From Polaribacter marinaquae (lineage in GTDB: Bacteria > Bacteroidota > Bacteroidia > Flavobacteriales > Flavobacteriaceae), in contig NZ_CP150496.1 in the NCBI RefSeq assembly GCF_038019025.1, positions 2,682,001-2,746,000 on the forward strand: a DNA stretch of 64,000 nucleotides. The letters are read 5' to 3'. Below the pieces are notes generated by a model. It saw only the letters and a list, made by a program, of their open reading frames with translations, was not told where the DNA came from and did no database searches. The position numbers and the translations under genes are program-made. Shown here one piece after another: positions 44,060 to 53,024 of this stretch (position 1 is the stretch's first letter; every line of letters starts with the position of its first letter).

Positions 44060-44620
44060 TTGCCTTTGGCTACAGAAAAAATAATTTTAGGAATCGATCC
44101 CGGAACAACAATTATGGGTTTTGGCGTTATAAAAGTGGTTGGTAAAAAAATGGAATTTGTTCAAATGAACGAGTTACTTTTAAAAAAATACGATGATCAT
44201 TATTTAAAATTAAAGCTAATATTTGAGAGAACAATAGAACTTATTGATACATATAATCCTGATGAGATTGCTATTGAAGCTCCTTTTTTTGGTAAAAATG
44301 TACAATCGATGTTAAAGTTAGGTAGAGCGCAAGGCGTTGCAATGGCTGCGGGTTTATCTAGAGAAATTCCGATTACAGAATACTTACCAAAGAAAATAAA
44401 AATGGCTGTTACAGGTAGCGGAAGTGCAAGTAAAGAGCAAGTAGCTCTAATGCTAAAATCGCTTTTAAATTTAAAAACCTTGCCAAAAAACTTAGATGCA
44501 ACAGATGGTTTGGCTGCAGCAGTTTGTCATTTTTATAATTCTGGCAGAGTAGTAGGCGGGAAAAATTATACTGGTTGGGCAAGTTTTGTAAAGCAAAACG
44601 AAAAGAGAGTTAAAAAGTAA
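44060..44620 (+). CDS. ruvC: Crossover junction endodeoxyribonuclease RuvC
   Basis: It cuts Holliday junctions as a dimer, with RuvAB. The 186 residues have the family catalytic acidic residues in ILGIDPGTTIMGFG, AIEAPFFGKN and DATDGLAAAVCH, and the DNA-binding stretch YLPKKIKMAVTGSGSASKEQV, given here in part. Start is TTG at 44060 or a second TTG two codons later. Its stop overlaps the ATG of hemW (TAATG), so translation is coupled. Confidence 0.95.
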   Translation: MPLATEKIILGIDPGTTIMGFGVIKVVGKKMEFVQMNELLLKKYDDHYLKLKLIFERTIELIDTYNPDEIAIEAPFFGKNVQSMLKLGRAQGVAMAAGLSREIPITEYLPKKIKMAVTGSGSASKEQVALMLKSLLNLKTLPKNLDATDGLAAAVCHFYNSGRVVGGKNYTGWASFVKQNEKRVKK

Positions 44621-45747
44621 TGGCAGGAATATACATTCACATACCATTTTGTAAACAAGCATGTTTTTATTGCGATTTTCATTTTTCTACTTCTTTAAAG
44701 AAAAAGGAAGAAATGTTGCATTGTTTAAAAAAAGAAATTGCATTAAGAAAAGAAGAATTAAAAGGCGAAAAAGTTGAAACTATTTATTTCGGTGGCGGTA
44801 CTCCGTCTGTTTTAAATACATCAGAAATAAATAATTTGATAGCTACTGTATATCATCATTTTGATGTTATAGAAAATCCCGAAGTTACTTTAGAGGCAAA
44901 TCCTGATGATTTATCCGAAGAAAAAATAATAGAACTTTCTAAAACAGTAATCAATAGATTAAGTATTGGTGTACAATCTTTTTTTGAGAAAGATTTAAAA
45001 TTGATGAATCGCGCACACAATGCATCCGAAGCAAAAAAATGTTTAAAAATTGCTACACAGTATTTTAATAATATTTCGGTTGATTTAATCTACGGAATTC
45101 CTGATTGTTCAAATAAAGAATGGGAAGAAAATATAAAAACAGCTTTAGATTTTGGTATTTCGCACATATCTAGTTACGCGCTTACAGTAGAGCCTAAAAC
45201 GGCTTTAGAATCATTAATTGCAAAGGGGGAAATTAAAAATGTTGATGATGTTAAGGCAGAAGAGCAGTTTCAAATATTAACCAAAACATTAAAAAAAGAA
45301 GGGTTTATACATTATGAATTGTCTAATTTTGGAAAAGAAAACTATTTTAGTAAAAATAATTCTTCTTATTGGTTAGGTAAATCTTATTTGGGTATTGGGC
45401 CATCTGCACATTCTTTTAATGGTATACAAAGAAGTTGGAATGTTAGAAATAATACGCATTACATAAAAGCAATTTTAGAGGATAAATTGCCAATCGAAAG
45501 GGAAACACTTTCTAAAACAGATAGATACAATGAGTATGTGATGACGGGTTTACGAACCGTTTGGGGGGTGTCTTTAGAAAAAATTAAAAATGATTTTGGA
45601 GATGATTTTTTAAATTATTTAGAAAAATTATCTAATAGATTTATAATAGAAGATTTATTGTATATTGAAAATAAAACCTTAAAAACTACGCAAAAAGGAA
45701 AGTTTTTAGCCGATGGAATTGCATCTGATTTGTTCAAATTAAATTGA
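44620..45747 (+). CDS. hemW: Radical SAM heme chaperone HemW
   Basis: The 375 residues carry the radical-SAM cluster site CKQACFYCDFHF (CxxxCxxC), TIYFGGGTPSVLN, RLSIGVQSFFEKDL and VDLIYGIPD, and end with a HemN_C domain (YVMTGLRTVWGVSL). The fourth Cys found in HemN (CxxxCxxCxC) is replaced by Phe/His here, the mark of HemW, which handles heme insertion rather than oxidising coproporphyrinogen. The neighbours ruvC (overlapping) and a cyclase (24 bases later) suggest one operon. Confidence 0.92.
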   Translation: MAGIYIHIPFCKQACFYCDFHFSTSLKKKEEMLHCLKKEIALRKEELKGEKVETIYFGGGTPSVLNTSEINNLIATVYHHFDVIENPEVTLEANPDDLSEEKIIELSKTVINRLSIGVQSFFEKDLKLMNRAHNASEAKKCLKIATQYFNNISVDLIYGIPDCSNKEWEENIKTALDFGISHISSYALTVEPKTALESLIAKGEIKNVDDVKAEEQFQILTKTLKKEGFIHYELSNFGKENYFSKNNSSYWLGKSYLGIGPSAHSFNGIQRSWNVRNNTHYIKAILEDKLPIERETLSKTDRYNEYVMTGLRTVWGVSLEKIKNDFGDDFLNYLEKLSNRFIIEDLLYIENKTLKTTQKGKFLADGIASDLFKLN

Positions 45748-45771
45748 GGATTAAAAATAGTAAAGTAAAAA

Positions 45772-46521
45772 ATGAAAGCAACTATAGAATATAATTCAAG
45801 AAAAATAGAAGTAAATATATCTAATCCTATAGATATTTCAATTCCTATAGATCCATCAAAAAAAAATGTAAATGCTTGGTATTTAGAGGAGCCTAAAATT
45901 ACTGCAGAAAAAATAGGCGAAGAAACAATAAAGGTATCAGAAGGTGCTGTTGTAAATTTTAATAGTATTCATTTCAATCCGCACTCTCATATTACACACA
46001 CAGAATGTGTAGGTCATATTACAGAAGAAGTACACTCTGTAAACAAAAACTTAAAGTATTTTATATTTTTAGCAGAGGTTGTTACAATTGCACCGTTGTT
46101 TCATAATGGAGATTTTATGATAGGAGTAAAGCAATTAAAAACAGCTTTAAAAAATAAGAAACGAGACGCTATTGTAATTAGAACTTTGCCTAATTTAGAT
46201 GATAAAAAGAGTATGCAGTATTCAAATACAAATCCTACATATTTGTCTGAAAAAGCCGCAATTTATTTAAGAGAAAAAGGGATAAAACATTTATTGATAG
46301 ATTTACCATCTGTTGATAAAGAAAATGATAATGGTAAATTGTTATCTCATAATGCTTTTTGGAATACTGCTGGCGAAATTAGAATGGATGCTACAATTAC
46401 AGAATTTATTTATGTACCAAACGATGTAGAAGATGGCGAGTATTTATTAAACCTAATGATTGCTCCGTTTGAAAACGATGCAACACCAAGTAAACCTGTT
46501 TTGTATAAAATTATTAAATAG
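45772..46521 (+). CDS. Cyclase/kynurenine-formamidase-like family protein
   Basis: The 249 residues have the fold markers of the family: IDISIPIDPS (N-terminal LS-D type), IHFNPHSHITHTECVGHI as the metal-site equivalent, IVIRTLPN (IRTG equivalent) and LLIDLPSVDKENDNG, then H-F/W AFWNTAGEIRMD. The canonical HxGTHxDxPxH is altered: NPHSHITHTECVGH keeps the spaced His but has Glu-Cys in place of Asp-Ala-Pro. The substrate is unknown. It probably ends the ruvC-hemW operon. Confidence 0.8.
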   Translation: MKATIEYNSRKIEVNISNPIDISIPIDPSKKNVNAWYLEEPKITAEKIGEETIKVSEGAVVNFNSIHFNPHSHITHTECVGHITEEVHSVNKNLKYFIFLAEVVTIAPLFHNGDFMIGVKQLKTALKNKKRDAIVIRTLPNLDDKKSMQYSNTNPTYLSEKAAIYLREKGIKHLLIDLPSVDKENDNGKLLSHNAFWNTAGEIRMDATITEFIYVPNDVEDGEYLLNLMIAPFENDATPSKPVLYKIIK

Positions 46522-46529
46522 AAATTTTA

Positions 46530-46568
46530 AAAAAACCTTTTTAATTCGAACTTAAAAAGGTTTTTTTA
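46530..46568. terminator. Bidirectional terminator between the cyclase gene and corA
   Basis: The stem AACCTTTTTA/TAAAAAGGTT (46534-46543 and 46553-46562) has a 9-base loop, an A run before and a T run after. It serves convergent genes. Confidence 0.85.
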
Positions 46569-46583
46569 TTGATTATAAAAACG

Positions 46584-47564
46584 TTAAAACCACTTTTTTC
46601 GTTTAAAATACCAAACAGAAGCAATGGTAACCAGCACCATTATTCCTAATAAAATAAAATAACCATATTTAAATTTTAATTCTGGTATGTATTCGAAATT
46701 CATACCGTAAATTCCGGCTAAAAAAGTAAGCGGAATAAATATTACAGATAAAATTGTAAGCGTTTTCATTACTTCATTTAATCTGTGTCCTTGAATACTA
46801 AATATTAAGTTGATCTTACTTTCTAACTCTTGCAATTCGAAATCGATATTCGAAATTAAGTTATTTGTTTGTTCTTTTAATTCACTAAAATATTTTACTT
46901 CAAAACCATCAATTTCAATTTTTTCTAACTTTACAATTGTGTCTTTTAAACTCATTGTAGCTTTCTTAAAATTAAAAAGTTCTTGTTTTCTTTTTTCTAC
47001 TAAAGAAGTAAATTCTGGTGTAGGTTTTATGTTGGTAGAATTTAGTTTATCTGCGCTAAGAACAGCATTTTCCTCATAAGTATCTTGGTAATTGTCTATA
47101 ATCGATTCTAAAAGTAAGAATAACAAATAATCGGCTCTTTTCTTTCTAACAATTCCTTTGTTACCTTCTAATCGCTCACGAATCCAATTAAAATAATCGC
47201 CATGTTTTTCTTGAATAGACCATAAAAAATCTGCAGAAACAATAAAAATCATTTGCTCAGACTCTAATTTTCTGCTTTCTGTAATTAAAACACGTGTTGT
47301 TATAAATAGTAAATTATCTAATAAAATTACTTTGTTTGGATGATTTTCATCACTTAATAATTTTATCAAAAAATCATCTAAATTATTCTGGTAAATTACT
47401 TTTTTATATTCCTCTTGAAATTTAATTCCGTAAGTATTTAGCCATTCTATAGTTTCTGTTCCTTGCGAAAGTTTTATTTGAGAAATTGCAGAAAAATTAT
47501 TTTTCTCGTAATTTTTATGAGAATAACTAATGATAGAGGTGTTGTCTAAAAAAACATTTTCCAT
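46584..47564 (-). CDS. corA: CorA-type magnesium/cobalt transporter
   Basis: The 326 residues comprise an alpha/beta cytoplasmic N-terminal domain, a long helix (about 185-260, with LVEKRKQELFNFKKATMSL), and two C-terminal membrane helices. The pore signature YGMNFEYIP follows the first helix, and a basic tail FKRKKWF closes the protein. This is the standard pentameric Mg channel layout. It is monocistronic and convergent with the cyclase gene. Confidence 0.93.
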   Translation of the reverse strand: MENVFLDNTSIISYSHKNYEKNNFSAISQIKLSQGTETIEWLNTYGIKFQEEYKKVIYQNNLDDFLIKLLSDENHPNKVILLDNLLFITTRVLITESRKLESEQMIFIVSADFLWSIQEKHGDYFNWIRERLEGNKGIVRKKRADYLLFLLLESIIDNYQDTYEENAVLSADKLNSTNIKPTPEFTSLVEKRKQELFNFKKATMSLKDTIVKLEKIEIDGFEVKYFSELKEQTNNLISNIDFELQELESKINLIFSIQGHRLNEVMKTLTILSVIFIPLTFLAGIYGMNFEYIPELKFKYGYFILLGIMVLVTIASVWYFKRKKWF

Positions 47565-47640
47565 TTAAATATTAATTGTAAATTTGGTAGATAAAGATAC
47601 TTTTTAAATTGATAAAAATAACTTTAAAACCTAATAGTTT

Positions 47641-48009
47641 ATGCATATAGAGCAACTACGAGATTTTTGTATGTCAAAAAAAGGAGTAACAGAACACTTT
47701 CCTTTTGATGATGTTACTTTGGTGTTTAAAGTAATGAATAAAATGTTTTTACTAACAAGTTTAAATAATTGGGAAAAAGGTGAAGAGAAAATGAACGTAA
47801 AGTGCAATCCGGAAAAAGCATTGGAGTTAAGAGGTAATTACGAAGGAATTAATCCTGGTTTTCACATGAATAAAAAACATTGGAATACGGTACTTATAAA
47901 TAATAGCGATGTTTCTGATGATTTAGCGAAAGATTTAATCAATCATTCTTACGATTTAGTAGTTGGTGGTTTGACAAAAAAACTTCAAAAAGAATTGAAA
48001 TTGTTGTAA
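47641..48009 (+). CDS. MmcQ/YjbR family protein
   Basis: The 122 residues match the YjbR fold: IEQLRDFCMSKKGVTEHFPF, LVFKVMNKMFLL, VKCNPEKALELR, and YEGINPGFHMNKKHWNTVLI. The family has a CyaY-like double-wing fold and is often annotated as DNA-binding; its role is not settled. It lies 22 bases before the fthC gene and is probably co-transcribed. Confidence 0.88.
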   Translation: MHIEQLRDFCMSKKGVTEHFPFDDVTLVFKVMNKMFLLTSLNNWEKGEEKMNVKCNPEKALELRGNYEGINPGFHMNKKHWNTVLINNSDVSDDLAKDLINHSYDLVVGGLTKKLQKELKLL

Positions 48010-48031
48010 TATTATAAATTTATAATCATTG

Positions 48032-48580
48032 ATGAAAAAGCAAGAATTAAGAGCAATTTATAAGCAAAAAAGAAAAGATTTATCTGTTAGTCAAATTGAA
48101 GAATTTCAAGATAATATTTATCAGCAAATTTATAATTTAGATTATAGTGGTGTTAAAGTTGCGCACTTATTTTTATCACTTACAAAGTTTAAAGAAATCG
48201 ATACGCAACCAATTATTAATTTTTTAAGAAAACGTAATATTAAAATTGTTGTTAGCAAATCAAATCTTAAAAACAATACGCTTTCTCATTATTATTTAGA
48301 AGAAAAAACGGTTTTAGAATTGAATAAATTTGGAGTTCCAGAACCTGTGAATGCTGTTAAAGTAGATGAGCAGAAGCTCGACTTAATTTTTGTGCCAATG
48401 CTTATTTCAGACGAGTTAAATTACAGAGTTGGTTACGGTAAAGGTTTTTACGACCGCTTTTTATTAAAGTGTAAAGAAGATGCTAAATTTATAGGATTAA
48501 ACTTTTTTAAACCAATTTATCAAATAGAAGATTCTAACGATTTTGATGTTCCTTTACATCAAGTAATCTATCCTAAATAA
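48032..48580 (+). CDS. 5-formyltetrahydrofolate cyclo-ligase
   Basis: It converts 5-formyl-THF to 5,10-methenyl-THF with ATP. The 182 residues start at MKKQELRAIYKQKRKDLS and contain the ATP/phosphate signature RVGYGKGFYDRFLL, VFVPMLISDEL-type strand LIFVPMLISD and a final VPLHQVIYP. I use the ATG at 48032; a TTG one codon upstream is in frame. No terminator is seen before the ade promoter. Confidence 0.9.
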   Translation: MKKQELRAIYKQKRKDLSVSQIEEFQDNIYQQIYNLDYSGVKVAHLFLSLTKFKEIDTQPIINFLRKRNIKIVVSKSNLKNNTLSHYYLEEKTVLELNKFGVPEPVNAVKVDEQKLDLIFVPMLISDELNYRVGYGKGFYDRFLLKCKEDAKFIGLNFFKPIYQIEDSNDFDVPLHQVIYPK

Positions 48581-48605
48581 AGTTTAAATCGGCTTTAATT
48601 CTTTG

Positions 48606-48613
48606 TAAATTTG
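48606..48613 (+). promoter_or_regulatory. Candidate -7 element of ade
   Basis: TAAATTTG ends 18 bases before the chosen ATG at 48632, so the mRNA leader would be short. Confidence 0.45.
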
Positions 48614-48631
48614 CAGCAAATAATTTTGAAG

Positions 48632-50254
48632 ATGATTGTACAAGGAAATATAGTTGATATACAAAACAGGACCATTTACAAAGGAGAAGTAGAGGTTAAA
48701 GATAGTAAAATTATAGCTGTAAGAGCAGTAGATCATTCTGTAGAAAATTATATTTTACCAGGTTTTGTAGATGCACATATTCACATAGAAAGTTCTATGT
48801 TGGTTCCATCAGAATTTGCAAAAATCGCAGTAAAACATGGTACAGTTGCAACGGTTTCAGATCCGCATGAAATTGCAAATGTTTTAGGTGTAAAAGGTGT
48901 CGATTTTATGATCGAAAACGGTAAAAAAGTACCTTTAAAATTTAATTTTGGCGCACCAAGTTGTGTGCCTGCAACATCCTTCGAAAGTGCTGGCGCAATT
49001 ATAGATTCTGATGATATTAAACAGATGATGCAAAATCCAGACATTAAATACCTTGCGGAAATGATGAATTATCCCGGAGTTTTATTTGATGATGAAGAGG
49101 TTTTAAAGAAAATACAACATGCAAAAGATAACAATAAGCCAATCGATGGTCATGCGCCGGGTTTAAGAGGGCAAGATGTAAGTAAATATATTGCAGCGGG
49201 TATTTCTACAGATCACGAATGTTTTACTTTTGAAGAAGCTCAAGAAAAACTTCAAAAAGGAATGAAAGTGATTATTAGAGAAGGTTCGGCAGCTAAAAAT
49301 TTTGAAGCTTTAATTGATTTGTTGCCCGAACATTTTGAAAATATGATGTTTTGTTCTGATGACAAACATCCAGATGATTTGTTATTGGGCCATATCAATC
49401 AACTTTGTGAAAGAGCAGTAGCAAAAGGTGTCGATGTGTTTAAAGTCTTACAAGCTGCTTGTGTAAACCCTGTAGAGCATTATAAATTAGATGTTGGTCT
49501 TTTGCAAAAAGATGATTTTGCAGATTTTATTGTTGTTGATAGTTTAGAAAAATTCAATGTTTTAGAAACTTATATCAACGGAGTATTGGTTGCTAAAAAC
49601 GGTAAAAGTTTTATTGATGCTGTTCCTTTTGAAGTTTTAAACAACTTTAATACAGAAAAGAAAAAAGTTTCGGATTTTAGATTTGAATCATCTGCAAAGA
49701 AAATAAATGTTATAGAGGCTTTAGATGGTGAATTGGTTACAAATAAAATTGAATCTGAATCTTTAATAGAAAACGGAAATTTAATTTCTAATACAAATAC
49801 AGATGTTTTAAAAATGACTGTTGTAAATAGGTATAAAAATGATGTGCCTGCAATTGCATTTATTAAAAATTTCGGAATCAAAGAAGGTGCGATAGCTAGT
49901 TCTGTTGGGCACGATTCTCATAATATTATTGCTGTTGGTGCAACAGATGAAGCTATTGCAAAGGCTGTAAACTTAATTATAGAGAATAAAGGTGGTATTT
50001 GTGCAGTAACTGCAACAAAAGAAGAAATAGTTTCTTTACCTGTAGCAGGTATTATGTCTGATAAATCTGCAGAAGAAATAGGTAAATCTTACGCAGCTTT
50101 AGATGCGATGGCAAAAGATATGGGCAGTAAATTAAGAGCGCCTTATATGAGTTTGTCTTTTATGGCGTTGTTGGTAATTCCTGCTTTAAAATTGTCTGAT
50201 AAAGGTTTGTTTGATGGTACTAGTTTTAAGTTTACTTCTGTAGAGGTAGCGTAA
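48632..50254 (+). CDS. ade: Adenine deaminase
   Basis: It deaminates adenine to hypoxanthine in purine salvage. The 540 residues have the amidohydrolase metal motif [63 protein letters not shown], and the family-specific C-terminal part [13 protein letters not shown] and [17 protein letters not shown]. The start at ATG 48632 fits the family; in-frame TTG codons upstream (48611, 48626) are possible. It is convergent with a pseudouridine synthase gene, with 5 bases between stops. Confidence 0.93.
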   Translation: MIVQGNIVDIQNRTIYKGEVEVKDSKIIAVRAVDHSVENYILPGFVDAHIHIESSMLVPSEFAKIAVKHGTVATVSDPHEIANVLGVKGVDFMIENGKKVPLKFNFGAPSCVPATSFESAGAIIDSDDIKQMMQNPDIKYLAEMMNYPGVLFDDEEVLKKIQHAKDNNKPIDGHAPGLRGQDVSKYIAAGISTDHECFTFEEAQEKLQKGMKVIIREGSAAKNFEALIDLLPEHFENMMFCSDDKHPDDLLLGHINQLCERAVAKGVDVFKVLQAACVNPVEHYKLDVGLLQKDDFADFIVVDSLEKFNVLETYINGVLVAKNGKSFIDAVPFEVLNNFNTEKKKVSDFRFESSAKKINVIEALDGELVTNKIESESLIENGNLISNTNTDVLKMTVVNRYKNDVPAIAFIKNFGIKEGAIASSVGHDSHNIIAVGATDEAIAKAVNLIIENKGGICAVTATKEEIVSLPVAGIMSDKSAEEIGKSYAALDAMAKDMGSKLRAPYMSLSFMALLVIPALKLSDKGLFDGTSFKFTSVEVA

Positions 50255-50259
50255 TGTTT

Positions 50260-50949
50260 TTATTCGTTACAAGCATTCCAAATTACATCTTTGGGTGTTG
50301 GCGCAGTTATTTTAATTTCTTCTTTAGAAACTGGGTGAATAAAGTTTATTTTTCTAGCGTGCAGGCTTATGCTTCCATCTTTATTAGATCTAGGAAAACC
50401 GTATTTTAAATCGCCTTTTATTGGCGATCCGATATTAGAAAGTTGTGTTCTAATTTGGTGATGCCTACCTGTTTCTAAATCAATTTCTAAAAGTGTGTAG
50501 TTTTCTAGCTTCTGAATAACTTTATAGTGTAATGTTGCTTTTTTACTTCCGTCAATTTCCTTTTTGTAAACAAAAGATTTATTTTTTTTAGGATCTTTTT
50601 TTAGAAAATTTGTAAGCGTATCTCTTTCTTTTTTGGGTTTGTTTTTAACTAAAGCCCAATAAGTTTTGTTAATAGTTTTGTCTCTTAACATCTTGTTTAA
50701 GCGTTCTAAAGCTTTAGATGTTCTTGCAAAAATAACAATACCAGATGTTGGTCTATCTAATCGGTGTACAGTACCAATAAATACATTGCCAGGTTTGTTG
50801 TATTTAACTTTTACATATTCTTTTACAACTTCGTTTAAAGGTTTGTCTCCGGTTTTATCACCTTGTGTAATATCGCCAGCTCTTTTATTTACAATTATTA
50901 AATGATTGTCTTCAAATAATACTTGTAAATTCTCTTTAGTAGATTGCAT
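50260..50949 (-). CDS. RluA-family RNA pseudouridine synthase
   Basis: The 229 residues show the RluA catalytic signature VHRLDRPTSGIVIFARTSKA (Asp in HRLD), LLEIDLETGRHHQIRTQLS, and GDLKYGFPRS. There is no N-terminal S4 domain, so it resembles short members such as RluC/RluA-like enzymes; the exact RNA target is unknown. It lies 20 bases after engB and a hydrolase gene on the same strand, making a three-gene operon. Confidence 0.91.
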   Translation of the reverse strand: MQSTKENLQVLFEDNHLIIVNKRAGDITQGDKTGDKPLNEVVKEYVKVKYNKPGNVFIGTVHRLDRPTSGIVIFARTSKALERLNKMLRDKTINKTYWALVKNKPKKERDTLTNFLKKDPKKNKSFVYKKEIDGSKKATLHYKVIQKLENYTLLEIDLETGRHHQIRTQLSNIGSPIKGDLKYGFPRSNKDGSISLHARKINFIHPVSKEEIKITAPTPKDVIWNACNE

Positions 50950-50969
50950 TGTAAATTTGTAGAAGTAAT

Positions 50970-51581
50970 TTATTTAAAATCTTTTGCAACATCTTGGTTT
51001 ACGCCATCAATAAAATCTAAAAATTCTTTTCTACCAAGATTAGTAGAAGAAGAAGTTAGAAAAGATGTTGGTAAAGTTTCCCAATGTTGTAATAATTTTT
51101 TCTTGTAAGATGTTATTTGCTTATTAAGTTTAGAACTACTTAATTTATCTGCTTTTGTAAAAACAATGCAAAACGGAATTTGATTTTCACCTAAAAACTG
51201 CATAAAGTCTAAATCGATTTTTTGCGGATCGTGTCTAGAATCTATCAAAACAAAAGTACAAACTAGTTGTTCTCTTTCTTTAAAGTAATTCTCTATAAAA
51301 TATTGAAATATTACTCTTTTTTTCTTAGAAATTTGGGCATATCCATAACCAGGTAAATCAACTAAAAACCACTCATTATTAATCTTAAAGTGATTAATAA
51401 GTTGTGTTTTTCCTGGTTTTCCAGAAGTTTTAGCTAAATCTTTACGCTGCATTAACATGTTAATTAATGAGGATTTACCCACATTAGATCGACCTATAAA
51501 AGCATATTCTGGTATTCTGTCTTTTGGCGCATTGGTAACATTACTGTTACTCATTACAAAATCTGCAGACTTAATTTTCAT
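50970..51581 (-). CDS. engB: Ribosome-assembly GTPase EngB (YsxC/YihA)
   Basis: It is needed for late steps of large ribosomal subunit assembly. The 203 residues contain G1 GRSNVGKSSLI, G2 region KPGKTQLINHF, G3 DLPGYGYA, G4 TKADKL, and G5 TSSSTNLGR. All match the EngB subfamily. It starts 3 bases after the hydrolase stop, so the genes are probably coupled. Confidence 0.95.
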   Translation of the reverse strand: MKIKSADFVMSNSNVTNAPKDRIPEYAFIGRSNVGKSSLINMLMQRKDLAKTSGKPGKTQLINHFKINNEWFLVDLPGYGYAQISKKKRVIFQYFIENYFKEREQLVCTFVLIDSRHDPQKIDLDFMQFLGENQIPFCIVFTKADKLSSSKLNKQITSYKKKLLQHWETLPTSFLTSSSTNLGRKEFLDFIDGVNQDVAKDFK

Positions 51582-51584
51582 GAT

Positions 51585-52352
51585 TTATATGTTTCTGTCG
51601 GTTAACCATTTAGATAATACAGAATTAAATTCTTCTGGTCTTTCCATCATTGCTGCATGCCCGCATTTATCAATCCAAAATAAATCAGAGTCTGGTAAAA
51701 GTTTATGAAAATCTTCAGCAACTTTTGGCGGAGTTACAGAGTCTTGTTTTCCCCAGATTAAACAAGTAGGTTGTTTCATGTCTGGTAAATCATTAGCCAT
51801 ATTATGTCTTATAGCACTTTTAGCAATAGCCAAAGTTCTTATTACAGAGTTTCTATCGTTTACAATTTTAAAAACATCGTCTACTAGTTCTTTTGTTGCA
51901 ATTGCAGGATCGTAAAAAACATCTTTTGTTTTTTCTTCTATAAACTCATAGTTTCCTCGCTTCGGAAAACTGTCTCCCATTGCTTTTTCATACAATCCAG
52001 AGCTTCCTGTTAAAACTAAAGCACTAACTTTATCTTGGTAATGTTTTGTAAAATACAAACCTATGTGTCCGCCTAAAGAATTTCCTAATAGAATAGCGTT
52101 GTCTATTCCTTTAAAATCCATAAAATCTTTTAAAAAACTAGATAAGTTTTTAACATTCGTTTTTATTAGAGGTAAAGAGTATAGGGGTAATTCCGGAATC
52201 AAAACTTTATAGCCGTTGCTAGAAAAATGATTAAAGGTAGCGCCAAAATTACTCAAGGCTCCCATAAGTCCGTGTAAAACAATAATTGCAGGTCCTTCTC
52301 CTGCTTCTGCATATGTAAATTTCCCTTCGGTTTTTAACTGTTCAGTCATCAT
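51585..52352 (-). CDS. Alpha/beta hydrolase
   Basis: The 255 residues have an alpha/beta-hydrolase fold: oxyanion loop VLHGLMGALSNF, nucleophile elbow LGNSLGGHIGLYF (Ser), acid in IWGKQDSVTPP (Asp), and His in DKCGHAAMMERP. The substrate cannot be told. It is divergent from mraZ and first in the operon with engB and the pseudouridine synthase. The start is the first of two consecutive Met codons; either may be used. Confidence 0.88.
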   Translation of the reverse strand: MMTEQLKTEGKFTYAEAGEGPAIIVLHGLMGALSNFGATFNHFSSNGYKVLIPELPLYSLPLIKTNVKNLSSFLKDFMDFKGIDNAILLGNSLGGHIGLYFTKHYQDKVSALVLTGSSGLYEKAMGDSFPKRGNYEFIEEKTKDVFYDPAIATKELVDDVFKIVNDRNSVIRTLAIAKSAIRHNMANDLPDMKQPTCLIWGKQDSVTPPKVAEDFHKLLPDSDLFWIDKCGHAAMMERPEEFNSVLSKWLTDRNI

Positions 52353-52373
52353 TCAATTCGTTTTACTTAATCG

Positions 52374-52381
52374 CAAATGTA
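52374..52381 (-). promoter_or_regulatory. Candidate -7 element of the hydrolase-engB operon
   Basis: On the minus strand this reads TACATTTG, an exact consensus match, 21 bases upstream of the hydrolase start. Confidence 0.5.
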
Positions 52382-52487
52382 ATTCTTTTTTATAACATAA
52401 AAATTCTTTTTCTAATTGTCTCAATTTCAATTTTTAAGATGTGATAGATCATTTTTTAATAGTGAAAACCAATTATTTATTAACAAT

Positions 52488-52517
52488 GTGGTAAAAAGTG
52501 GTAAAAAGTGGTAAAAT
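52488..52517 (+). promoter_or_regulatory. MraZ operator: three direct 10-bp boxes
   Basis: GTGGTAAAAA occurs three times without gaps (52488, 52498, 52508; last copy ends AAAT). MraZ proteins bind short GTGG/TGGGN-type direct repeats spaced about 10 bases, one helical turn, upstream of their own gene. The boxes end 6 bases before the -7 element, so bound MraZ would cover the -33 region and repress the whole dcw cluster. Confidence 0.85.
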
Positions 52518-52522
52518 TTATA

Positions 52523-52530
52523 TATTTTTG
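52523..52530 (+). promoter_or_regulatory. -7 element of the dcw cluster promoter
   Basis: TATTTTTG fits TAnnTTTG, directly after the MraZ boxes and 26 bases before the mraZ start. Confidence 0.6.
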
Positions 52531-52556
52531 ATATCTGTAAAACGATATTCTTATTT

Positions 52557-53024
52557 GTGATAAATCTAATTGGTACATACGAATGTAAGGCAGATGCTAA
52601 AGGTAGAGTGATGTTCTCATCAGCTCTAAAGAAGCAGTTGCAACCAATTTTAAATGAGGGGTTTGTCATAAAAAGAGCTGTTTTTCAGCCGTGTTTAGAA
52701 TTGTATTCTATGGAAGAGTGGGATAAAATGATGAGCAAACTTAATAAACTTAACAAGTTTGTTAAGAAGAATAATGATTTTATTAGAAGGTTTACAGCGG
52801 GTGTTAAAATTGTAGAATTTGATGCTGCTGGTAGGGTTTTAATTCCTAAAGATTTATGTGAATTTGCAAGTATTAAGAAACAAGTTGTGTTGTCTTCTGC
52901 TGTAAATATAATAGAAATTTGGGATAAGGATAATTATGAGAAAGCTATTGATGATGCTGCTTTAGATTTTGCAGATTTAGCTGAAGAGGTAATGGGAAAT
53001 ACAGAATTTGATGAATTATCATAG
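52557..53024 (+). CDS. mraZ: Cluster repressor MraZ
   Basis: MraZ is an AbrB-like DNA-binding protein that regulates the division/cell-wall cluster, including itself. The 155 residues contain two SpoVT-AbrB half-domains: IGTYECKADAKGRVMFSSALKK (read in two parts) and EFDAAGRVLIPKDLCEFASI, with the Arg-rich DNA contact motif DAKGR / DAAGR. GTG at 52557 is the only sensible start: the codon before is out of frame with stops. The stop overlaps rsmH. Confidence 0.95.
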   Translation: MINLIGTYECKADAKGRVMFSSALKKQLQPILNEGFVIKRAVFQPCLELYSMEEWDKMMSKLNKLNKFVKKNNDFIRRFTAGVKIVEFDAAGRVLIPKDLCEFASIKKQVVLSSAVNIIEIWDKDNYEKAIDDAALDFADLAEEVMGNTEFDELS

